40,732 nucleotides of DNA from Lachnospiraceae bacterium UBA3401. Its GTDB lineage: Bacteria; Bacillota; Clostridia; Lachnospirales; Lachnospiraceae. Both the position numbers and the translations under genes were made by a program. The number at the start of each line of letters is the position of its first letter. The stretch's first letter is position 1. The notes under the pieces were generated by a model. That model was not told the origin of the DNA. It saw nothing but the letters and a program-made list of their open reading frames with translations, and did not search any database. The DNA lies in the NCBI GenBank assembly GCA_002358575.1, contig DEPD01000063.1:22765-63496 (forward strand). Reading direction: 5' to 3'. Of the stretch, positions 33,908 through 40,732 are shown piece after piece.

Positions 33908-35524
33908 TTACAAGATCCTTACGTTTTTGTAAGATTCAATTTTGTTAAAATCAATGATTTCATCGCATATTTTTAAAACGTTGGTTCTGTGTGTAATAAT
34001 TAATACTGTCTTTCCTCTTAATATGTCTTTTATTTGATTGCAAATTACCTCTTCACTTTTTAAGTCCACCGATGCAGTTGGCTCATCTAAAATAAATATA
34101 TCCTTTGTACGTTCATTTAATAAATGCACCAATGCCAATTTCTGATTTTCTCCTCCAGATATTCCCATACCATTATCGTTTATTTTTATATCATCTTTTA
34201 AATAAAATTTGTTTAGAATTTTTTTTTCTTGCGTATAATCAATAACAGTTTCCCCGCTTAACAAAAGTGGCTTTTGTGTTAAATACCCTATATGATTTCT
34301 CAAATATTCAATATCATATGTATTTATATTTATGTCGTCTATAGAAATCGTTCCAGAGTCAGGAATGCATAAACCTGCAATTAAACGAATAAAAGTGCTT
34401 TTTCCTTTTCCATTATCACCAATTATTCCATATACTTTTCCTGCTTCTAAGTCCAGATTAACATCTGTAAAGATATTTCTATTGCTGTCTCCATACGAAA
34501 AAGTGACATGTTTAAATGATATTTTTCCATTTAATCTTTTTTCAGGGATTAATGGTCCGCATTTAATTACATCTTTATTTTCCAGTAAGTCAAGAATTCT
34601 CTTAATATTAGGTTGTGTGTTTTTCATTGTGTTATAAGCATCTCCTAAAGCAATTGCTGGTGAATATAATTGTTGGACATAAATTACCACACTGAATAAG
34701 TTTCCAACGCTCATAGTTCCATTTAATACTCCTGCTGCACCTACAAGAAGAGCTACAAATACAGATAATGTATTAAATCCTATTCCTATATTTTTTGCCT
34801 TTAAAATATTTTTTACTTGTTGGAAATATAAAATGTTAGTCTGATGATTTTGATCATAATAAGTATTCTGTAATTTGTTGTTAGGATATATTAATTGGAT
34901 GTCTGGCATATTGCTGATCATTTCCTGAGTGTTTGAGTTGAATATACCCATTTTGGTTCTTAGTTCAGTCATTCCATTTTTTATTTTTTTGCCATTTTTT
35001 CTTTGAAGTATCATAAAGCCGATTAGCAATATGCTGATCCAAATGCCAATTACATAATTTAATAAAAACAGAATAATTATGATTCCCAGAAAATACAAGC
35101 TATTTAGTATCGCATTATTTATTGTTGTAGTGAAGAGCTTTTCTACGGAAGAAATATCTGTATTGATAACCGTTAAAATATCTCCAACCCTGTTCTTACT
35201 CCAAAATTTATAGTTCGTATTACATAGTTTCTGAAAAATTCTATTTTTTAGTTTTTCACATATTTCTCGTCCAAGTTTTGTGTATTTAAGTTGTTGTATG
35301 TAGTTTGTGAGAATAATTAATAAACCAAGTAGCAGTAGAATGACTACACTGTTAACTACTGTTGACATATCTCGTTTTTCAACACCGTGATCGATTACAA
35401 AACTGATACAACTTGGATATATTAATGTAAGCAAAGTGTTTAGTAGAACCCATATAAAACATTTTATCTGTTTTCTTAAATATGAAATTTTTGTATATCG
35501 AACTAGTTCCATTATTTCTTTCAT
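33908..35524 (-). CDS. ABC exporter (fused permease-ATPase) without peptidase domain
   Basis: A 538-residue half-size exporter. Five or six membrane helices occupy about 1-300. The ATPase follows: Walker A GDNGKGKS (369-376), signature GISGGENQ (454-461), Walker B IFILDEP (476-482), H-loop ITHR. There is no N-terminal C39 peptidase, so leader removal would need another protease. ATG 35524 follows AGGAG at five bases. The frame stays open to 35662, but those extra 46 codons run through a dispersed hairpin repeat (peptide SREDETSLLD) and are not expected to be translated. Position just before the peptide gene suggests export of the mature product. Confidence 0.9.
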   Translation of the reverse strand: MKEIMELVRYTKISYLRKQIKCFIWVLLNTLLTLIYPSCISFVIDHGVEKRDMSTVVNSVVILLLLGLLIILTNYIQQLKYTKLGREICEKLKNRIFQKLCNTNYKFWSKNRVGDILTVINTDISSVEKLFTTTINNAILNSLYFLGIIIILFLLNYVIGIWISILLIGFMILQRKNGKKIKNGMTELRTKMGIFNSNTQEMISNMPDIQLIYPNNKLQNTYYDQNHQTNILYFQQVKNILKAKNIGIGFNTLSVFVALLVGAAGVLNGTMSVGNLFSVVIYVQQLYSPAIALGDAYNTMKNTQPNIKRILDLLENKDVIKCGPLIPEKRLNGKISFKHVTFSYGDSNRNIFTDVNLDLEAGKVYGIIGDNGKGKSTFIRLIAGLCIPDSGTISIDDININTYDIEYLRNHIGYLTQKPLLLSGETVIDYTQEKKILNKFYLKDDIKINDNGMGISGGENQKLALVHLLNERTKDIFILDEPTASVDLKSEEVICNQIKDILRGKTVLIITHRTNVLKICDEIIDFNKIESYKNVRIL

Positions 35525-35577
35525 GTTAACTCCTATTTGCCTGTTTTTGCATATTTCCTCTGCATTGACATGTAAAT

Positions 35578-35618
35578 CAAGTAGGGAAGTCTCATCTTCC
35601 CTACTCATGTGCCGGACG
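35578..35618. repeat. Dispersed hairpin repeat, copy B
   Basis: AGTAGGGAAG (35580-35589) pairs perfectly with CTTCCCTACT (35596-35605). Read on the minus strand, with GTCCGG and the flanks, it matches copy A at 18982-19022 at 37 of 41 positions. It separates the Bce-like permease from the ABC exporter and lies just upstream of the exporter's ribosome site. Confidence 0.7.
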
Positions 35619-35662
35619 CGGGCAGCTTTCGCTGCACATTTCGTTTCCACGTCCGTGTGCAT

Positions 35663-35697
35663 AAAAAGGAGCCTACAATACTGCAGGCTCCTTTTTT
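35663..35697 (-). terminator. Terminator of the Bce-like ABC genes
   Basis: AAAAGGAGCCT and AGGCTCCTTTT form a perfect stem around ten bases, with T-runs on both strands. On the minus strand it directly follows the permease stop. The exporter, peptide and maturase therefore need either read-through or their own promoter. Confidence 0.85.
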
Positions 35698-37828
35698 AAA
35701 TCTGTTTCCGAAAATTGTTTTTGAAAACAGTCTCGATACTATGATGGTATGCTTTTACAGTGCCCCAAAAGTAAGAGATAAATATAATGAGAAGCATTAT
35801 AACTGCCAAAAATATATTTAAAATAAAATCCTCTGTTCCAATATATGCCTCTACTTTATGCCCAAACCTGAGTAGGAACACATAAACACCAATACCAGCT
35901 CCAATCATTGCTAAGACACAGGGAATTGAAAAAAATATAGATATCTGTTTTTTGATTAAGCTGTATATTTCTTTTTCTTCTATTCCCAGTTTATACATTA
36001 CCCAATACTGTTTTTTGCTATTTTCTGCGTCTGAGAGCTGCTGTAATGCCAATACGCTTAGGCAGATTACAAAAAAAATCACTCCAATATAAACTCCTAG
36101 AAGTCTAATACACACTGAATTTATTTTAACTGAGTTTATTTCTTGTGTCATAAAACGTATAGGATTTATAAAATCTTGATAATCTTTATCTGTTTTATAT
36201 TTTGTTTCATATTTATCATACAATTCTGGATAATTTGCCCTGAATTGTTTTTTGATTTGCTTTTCAATTTCGGTACAATCATTGATTGGTATAGCTTTTG
36301 AGGTATTAGCATAATAACAGGTATTTGCTATTTTCAAATTTTCACACACGCTATCTGCGAATATAAAGGAGCTAGAATTGCCGAAATTATACAAAAATGT
36401 TCCTACTGCATCATTATATACTGGTTTTGCTGACAAGACCAATTTTCTCTTATCGTCTAAAATAATTTCAGATTCTGCTGATTTAATTTGTGCTTCCATG
36501 TTTACTTTGTCAATTTCATTGCTCACTTGCAAGGCAAATTCGTTATCATTAAGGTCAATTGTTGGCAAATTTGCCATTTGTCTCATCTGATTATAATCAG
36601 AAAGAGAAATAGCTAGTCTTGGCATATCCCATTTACTATCACGCATATCTGCGTTTTTAAAATTTTTCCCCCACACAAAATATGATTCTTGTTGGCATAT
36701 CTCACTTTCTTCAATTCCATATTCCGCCAAAATATCACGGACAAAAGAATAATCTATATATGGGATATCTTCCTGTAGATCAATGTATCTATATGAATTA
36801 TTTATCATTAAATCGTATGGCATTCTATAATCCAAAAATTCTTCTGATATATCAGCTAGTACAGGAGCGATAACAAATCCTAAAATGGAAACAGCAATAG
36901 CAATTGTGGCACTAGCAATTACTTTCGCATTAGAAGTGGATCGCGCATACAAGTTATTGATAAATACAACATTCAGTTTTTTATACTTATACTTTGTACT
37001 TTTATCTCGAATGATGCGAATAATATACGAAGCTGCATAACAGCCAGAGAATATGCCGCATACCAAAGTAGCACCAATCACAGTTTGATATCTGTTGTTT
37101 ATTGCTGCTGGAACATTTGACATATAATCACGCTCAACAGATAAGTATTTTTTTAACATTACCGCAGCAATAGCAAAGGAAAGAATGGAAATCACTGTTC
37201 CAATCATATATATGTTTTTTCTTTGCGATTGCCCTTCCGATACCTTCTCGGCGTTCAAAAGCTCAAGAAGTTTTGTTTTTGCCAACTTTCTCGTGTTGAA
37301 CATTCCAGTAAATACAAATACAAATATAAAGAAAAGAAAGGTCTTTAAAAATGTGTCTGGATAAAATCCTACTTTATAATCCATTTTACCGCCGGTGGAA
37401 ACCAACACAATGCTTGTAAGTCCCCCTGACAAAAGTATTCCGAGTATAGTCCCGATAAAAATCGCTGCAATTCCAATTTCAAAAGTTTCTATAAAATAGG
37501 AGAAGGCAATTTTTCTTTGTTCCATACCCAAAAGCATATACAATGAAAATTCTTTTGATCTTCTTTTGAGCATATGGTTATTTACATAGTTTACTAAAAC
37601 AAAAAAAATCAGAGAGACTAACCCGACAGTCAAATTAATCGTTTCTCGAAACAGCTCATTGGAATATCGACTTCCATCTGCTATAATTGTATTATATGGG
37701 CTACTCAGAGAAACAAAAGCAAAAAATAAGGCTGAACTAATTACTAATGTAATAATATATATCTGATAATCTTTTACAGCCTTCCTAAAATTACTATTAA
37801 TCAGTTTAAGATACATGTTTTCGTTCAC
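35696..37828 (-). CDS. BceB-like FtsX-type ABC permease
   Basis: A 710-residue permease with FtsX domains at both ends, about ten membrane helices in all and a large extracellular domain (about residues 330-580) between TM groups. This is the topology of BceB-type transporters, which sense and clear cell-wall-active peptide antibiotics. The text MLKRRSKEFSLYMLLGMEQRKI is the usual FtsX coupling-helix region. The gene starts inside the ATPase gene (23-base overlap). Together with the adjacent kinase and regulator it makes a Bce-type resistance module, here probably immunity to, or sensing of, the local peptide. Confidence 0.9.
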   Translation of the reverse strand: MNENMYLKLINSNFRKAVKDYQIYIITLVISSALFFAFVSLSSPYNTIIADGSRYSNELFRETINLTVGLVSLIFFVLVNYVNNHMLKRRSKEFSLYMLLGMEQRKIAFSYFIETFEIGIAAIFIGTILGILLSGGLTSIVLVSTGGKMDYKVGFYPDTFLKTFLFFIFVFVFTGMFNTRKLAKTKLLELLNAEKVSEGQSQRKNIYMIGTVISILSFAIAAVMLKKYLSVERDYMSNVPAAINNRYQTVIGATLVCGIFSGCYAASYIIRIIRDKSTKYKYKKLNVVFINNLYARSTSNAKVIASATIAIAVSILGFVIAPVLADISEEFLDYRMPYDLMINNSYRYIDLQEDIPYIDYSFVRDILAEYGIEESEICQQESYFVWGKNFKNADMRDSKWDMPRLAISLSDYNQMRQMANLPTIDLNDNEFALQVSNEIDKVNMEAQIKSAESEIILDDKRKLVLSAKPVYNDAVGTFLYNFGNSSSFIFADSVCENLKIANTCYYANTSKAIPINDCTEIEKQIKKQFRANYPELYDKYETKYKTDKDYQDFINPIRFMTQEINSVKINSVCIRLLGVYIGVIFFVICLSVLALQQLSDAENSKKQYWVMYKLGIEEKEIYSLIKKQISIFFSIPCVLAMIGAGIGVYVFLLRFGHKVEAYIGTEDFILNIFLAVIMLLIIFISYFWGTVKAYHHSIETVFKNNFRKQI

Positions 37829-38585
37829 CTCCTAGAAGTGCTACTACATCTAATATTTCGGTGAAAAAGTGGCGCCTCTCTTTTTCTCCTTTCTGTAATT
37901 CTATATAAATCTTCCCGTCCTTTAAAAAAATAACACGCTTGGCATAACTTGCTGAAAGTGCATCATGTGTTACCATTATAAATGTTGTATTTAGCTTTTT
38001 ATTCATATCGTACATTGTTTCTAAAAGCATTTGGGCAGAATGACTATCTAAAGCGCCTGTCGGCTCATCCGCAAGAACCAACTGGGGATTGTTAATGATT
38101 GCTCTGGCACATGCACAACGCTGCTTTTGCCCGCCAGATGCTTCATACGGATAATGCTGTAGAATCTCATATATTCCTAGTTCTTTTGCAATTGTGTCTA
38201 TTCTTCGTTTAATTTCAACAGATGAGACACCATTGATTGTTAATGCTAGAGCAATGTTGTCATATATTGTTAAATTATCCAATAGGCTGAAATCCTGGAA
38301 AACAAAACCTAGGTTTTCTCTTCTGAACTGCGCAAGCATTTTATTCTTCAATGTAGTAACATCATTCTCTCCCAGAATAATGTGTCCAGCGCTAACGGTA
38401 TCAATCGTAGAAATGCAGTTCAGTAATGTTGTCTTACCAGCGCCAGAGGCTCCCATAATTCCTAGAAATTCTCCCTTATTTACATCAAAACTGATGTCAT
38501 CAAGAGCTTTCACAATATTATTATTGTTGCTTCCATAATACTTTTGTATATTTTGAATATGCAATAGCGGTCGTTCATTTTTCAT
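37806..38585 (-). CDS. BceA-like ABC ATPase
   Basis: A 259-residue ATPase of the MacB/BceA class. Walker A GASGAGKT (45-52), Q-loop FVFQDFSLLDNLT (94-106), signature ASGGQKQR (149-156), Walker B LVLADEPTGALD (169-180) and H-loop TFIMVTHD. It partners the overlapping permease. AAGGAGGAG precedes the ATG. The upstream gap holds a TTACA-N4-TGTAA operator and a TATAAT, so it has its own promoter apart from the regulator-kinase pair. Confidence 0.95.
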   Translation of the reverse strand: MKNERPLLHIQNIQKYYGSNNNNIVKALDDISFDVNKGEFLGIMGASGAGKTTLLNCISTIDTVSAGHIILGENDVTTLKNKMLAQFRRENLGFVFQDFSLLDNLTIYDNIALALTINGVSSVEIKRRIDTIAKELGIYEILQHYPYEASGGQKQRCACARAIINNPQLVLADEPTGALDSHSAQMLLETMYDMNKKLNTTFIMVTHDALSASYAKRVIFLKDGKIYIELQKGEKERRHFFTEILDVVALLGGERKHVS

Positions 38586-38643
38586 ATTGAATTCTCCTCC
38601 TTATCCTATATATACACTCTGAGAGGTTATATAAATTATTTTC

Positions 38644-38708
38644 ATTATAATTGCTTGCGCTACAAAAGTATATTGTGTTATCTTACAAAATTCTTACAAA
38701 ACTGTAAG
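38644..38708 (-). promoter_or_regulatory. BceR-like operator and promoter of the Bce-type ABC genes
   Basis: On either strand 38693-38708 is a near-perfect palindrome (CTTACA...TGTAAG) of the form TTACA-N4-TGTAA, the type recalled for BceR-like regulators. A further half-site (TTACAAAA) lies at 38684-38691. On the minus strand TATAAT is at 38649-38644 with a poor -35 (TATACT), as expected for an activated promoter. It lies between the kinase stop and the ATPase start. Confidence 0.6.
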
Positions 38709-38720
38709 AGATGCAGAATT

Positions 38721-39746
38721 CTATGACTGCATCTCTAATATTTTTCTATTTTGAAATACCAATATAACACTCGTTCCTTGGCCTCTTTGTGATTCAATAT
38801 AAATGTCCACGCCTAGTTTGTTACATAATTTTTTGCACAAATAAAGTCCAAGACCTGTTGATGTACTATTATTCCTTCCATTTTTACCCGTATATCCCTT
38901 TTCAAAAACTCTGGAAATATCTGATTTTAAAATGCCAATTCCATTATCTTGGATGATTAGTTCTATGTCTTTGTCTATTTTCTGGGTAAATATTTTTAAT
39001 TCCATTGAGTTATCAGTTTTATATTGTATTGAATTATTAATTATCTGCGTAATAATAAATTCCAACCATTTTTCATCTGTTAATACAGAATCCCTACATT
39101 CGTCTAGTATAACTTTTGCTTTATTCTCAATCAAAAGCTGTTTATTTTTGATTAAAACTTTCTTCACACATTCTGAAAGCTGTATTTCCTTGATAATATA
39201 ATCTTTCTCAACATCTGCGCTTCGTGCATAATATAAAACCTGATCCATATAGTTATTCATTCTGGTTATTTCAAGCAGTATTTTTGTTGTTGTTGCGGAA
39301 CGGTCGTTATCGCAAATTAATTTAATTGTTGCAAGGGGATTTTTAATTTCATGAAGCCACTGTTCGATATACTCCTTATATTCTAGCCGATCTATTTTCT
39401 CACGCGCAATTTCATCAAGCATTGCTTTGGTACATTCTTTCATTATTTGATAATAAAATTGGTCTTCTAGTGTCTGAGAAAACTCTATAATATCTGTCAA
39501 CAGATATTTTTTGTCTAGTCCTTCAAGGAGCTTTTCGATTATTGTATGATATTTTTTTCTCCGCAAATAATGGTATACAAAAAGGAAACTGAAAACTCCC
39601 CAGGAAATCACATCAATTGAAATTACATATACTGTTTGAATATCCTCTGAAATTAAAAAGGCAGATAAAAAAATCAAGGCAGTCATACCAACAAAGATGT
39701 AGATTTTATTTTCTTTTAAATATTCATTCATTTGATTATACCGCAT
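38721..39746 (-). CDS. BceS-like intramembrane-sensing histidine kinase
   Basis: A 341-residue kinase with two close membrane helices (about 16-32 and 40-60) and almost no extracellular loop. This is the intramembrane-sensing type that takes its signal from a BceAB transporter. Phospho-His 132 is in WLHEIKNPLAT. The ATPase domain has NNSIQYK and GLGLYLCKKL. The start overlaps the regulator gene by 11 bases. The gene order regulator-kinase-ATPase-permease is the standard Bce arrangement. Confidence 0.93.
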   Translation of the reverse strand: MRYNQMNEYLKENKIYIFVGMTALIFLSAFLISEDIQTVYVISIDVISWGVFSFLFVYHYLRRKKYHTIIEKLLEGLDKKYLLTDIIEFSQTLEDQFYYQIMKECTKAMLDEIAREKIDRLEYKEYIEQWLHEIKNPLATIKLICDNDRSATTTKILLEITRMNNYMDQVLYYARSADVEKDYIIKEIQLSECVKKVLIKNKQLLIENKAKVILDECRDSVLTDEKWLEFIITQIINNSIQYKTDNSMELKIFTQKIDKDIELIIQDNGIGILKSDISRVFEKGYTGKNGRNNSTSTGLGLYLCKKLCNKLGVDIYIESQRGQGTSVILVFQNRKILEMQS

Positions 39747-40401
39747 ATCCCTGTCCGTGCTTTGTGTGTATAAAATCAGAGAGACCTATTTTCTCTAACT
39801 TTGTACGTATCCTTCTGATATTTACACTTAAAGTATTGTCATCGACAAACATTTCATTGTCCCATAAATACTCTATGATTTCCGTTCGAGATAAAATTTT
39901 CCCCTTTCCCTTTACTAAAAACAATAAGATTTTAAATTCATTTTTAGTAAGCTCTATTTCCTGCTCATTATAAACAATAATATTTTTTTCCACATATAAT
40001 ATCAAACCTTTATATTCCAACTGTTCATTTTCTGATTCCTTGTATGTGCGTTTTAGTACATTGGAGATTCTTGCCAGAAGAACAGGAATATTATATGGCT
40101 TTGTAATATAATCGTCTCCGCCAGAAATAAAGCTGTTCAACTCATCCATATCAGAATTTCTGCTGGTTATAAAAATGATTGGAACTGGAATGCTTGCACG
40201 CACTTTGCTACAAATTTGATATCCATTTTCATTTGGAAGATTGATATCCAGCAAAATTAGATCCATATGTTCCTGAATAAGCTGATCGGTTACATTTACA
40301 AAGTCTGTAATGTAGCATACCTCATACCCATTGTTTTTTAGCATATTGGATAATTCATTCCTCATCATAATTTCATCTTCAACAATCATTATTCTGTACA
40401 T
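39736..40401 (-). CDS. BceR-like OmpR-type response regulator
   Basis: A 221-residue regulator. Receiver: acidic D9, phospho-acceptor D52 (LLDINLP), T79, K101 (TKPY). Winged-helix domain (about 125-220): IELTKNEFKILLFLVKGKGKILS and DDNTLSVNIRRIRTKL. The predicted target is the TTACA-N4-TGTAA site before the ATPase gene. AAGGAGG precedes the ATG. Confidence 0.95.
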   Translation of the reverse strand: MYRIMIVEDEIMMRNELSNMLKNNGYEVCYITDFVNVTDQLIQEHMDLILLDINLPNENGYQICSKVRASIPVPIIFITSRNSDMDELNSFISGGDDYITKPYNIPVLLARISNVLKRTYKESENEQLEYKGLILYVEKNIIVYNEQEIELTKNEFKILLFLVKGKGKILSRTEIIEYLWDNEMFVDDNTLSVNIRRIRTKLEKIGLSDFIHTKHGQGYAV

Positions 40402-40438
40402 AATCTTACTCCAATCCTCCTTAACACAATATATTTTT

Positions 40439-40467
40439 ATTATAAATTCTTATGTCTTTCTTGTAAA
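40439..40467 (-). promoter_or_regulatory. Promoter of the response regulator-kinase pair
   Basis: On the minus strand TTTACA (40467-40462) and TATAAT (40444-40439) are 17 bases apart, 38 bases before the regulator start. Strong match to sigma-70-type consensus. Confidence 0.65.
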
Positions 40468-40593
40468 CTAAATAATTTTTACTAAAATAGTTTTCCAGTA
40501 TACCCTATATGTCATATTTTAGAAATTCATTTGACCTGTAAGTAATCATAGATATTTGAATGTTTTCATGTTATACTAAAAAAGGTAATCTGA

Positions 40594-40716
40594 ATGATTA
40601 ATAAATTTAGAAATTGGCAGAAAGAATTTGTGGGCATAAAATTCGTTGACCAACGCCTGAAAATACGTTTCTTTAAAATTATGTTTTTGCGCTCCCACCC
40701 GAATAAATTTAATTAA
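40594..40716 (+). pseudogene. Possible IS4-type transposase, N-terminal remnant
   Basis: A 40-codon frame whose start, NKFRNWQKEF followed by FVDQRLKIRFFKIM, resembles the W...EF...L.D.RL..R DNA-binding N terminus of IS4/Tn5-type transposases. A stop follows after 40 codons, so if the match is real the gene is truncated or frameshifted; the window ends 16 bases later. AAAGG lies about 10 bases before the ATG. Otherwise 40402-40732 holds only the promoter listed above. Confidence 0.35.
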
Positions 40717-40732
40717 GGAATTGTAGGAAAAT

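Noticed and set aside
35525..35662. 46-codon N-terminal extension of the ABC exporter as a leader or peptidase domain
   Set aside because: It is too short for a C39 peptidase, encodes the dispersed repeat peptide, and a good ribosome site serves ATG 35524.

Overview
The window looks like a chromosomal segment of a low-GC Gram-positive anaerobe, most likely a Lachnospiraceae-type clostridium (Bacillota). The reasons are AGGAGG-type ribosome binding sites, frequent GTG and TTG starts, a clostridial gene set (rubrerythrin, FolT-type ECF component, OPT transporter, YlmH-like S4 protein, DUF990-type ABC-2 exporter) and a THF riboswitch. No rRNA, tRNA or CRISPR array was seen.

Layout. 1-11.1 kb, plus strand: nicotinate phosphoribosyltransferase, a coiled-coil protein of unknown role, glycogen phosphorylase with a clear terminator, a lipoprotein followed by a zinc-ribbon/leucine-rich-repeat membrane protein (probable TTG start), a membrane protein, a GNAT enzyme and an unusual P-loop kinase-GNAT fusion. 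A 99-bp MITE-like element separates these from 11.2-13.1 kb on the minus strand: a membrane-anchored helical protein and a FolT-like vitamin transporter behind a THF-type riboswitch. 13.2-18.0 kb, plus strand: a three-gene McrBC-like module (coiled-coil protein, McrB-type AAA+ NTPase, DUF2357/PD-(D/E)XK nuclease), followed by a YlmH-like S4 protein. 19-25.3 kb: rubrerythrin (minus), a three-gene ABC-2 exporter with LytTR-like direct repeats before its promoter, a YbaK-like deacylase, an ACT-domain protein, a small unknown protein, and a minus-strand pair of a Cys-rich zinc-ribbon protein and a NADAR protein. 25.4-31.4 kb: a DedA protein, a hairpin-rich intergenic region, a two-component system with a large multi-TM sensor, and an OPT-family peptide transporter.

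The most interesting part is 31.4-40.7 kb. Between an IS256-type transposase remnant on the left and a possible IS4-type transposase remnant on the right lies a visibly AT-rich minus-strand locus of about 8 kb. It reads, in transcription order: response regulator, BceS-like histidine kinase, BceA-like ATPase, BceB-like permease, peptidase-less ABC exporter, a 45-residue Cys/Trp/Asp-rich peptide, and a radical SAM/SPASM enzyme. The peptide gene is too short for ordinary gene calling. It has a strong ribosome binding site and carries two C-x-W-C-D blocks. The locus reads as an undescribed RiPP system: precursor, maturase, exporter, and a Bce-type sensing/immunity module whose promoter carries a TTACA-N4-TGTAA operator. 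Regulatory structure around the precursor (a perfect 12-bp inverted repeat before it, a stem-loop between it and the maturase) fits high precursor and low maturase expression.

A dispersed hairpin repeat (GAGTAGGGAAG...CTTCCCTACTC) occurs three times. One copy creates a false N-terminal extension of the ABC exporter frame.
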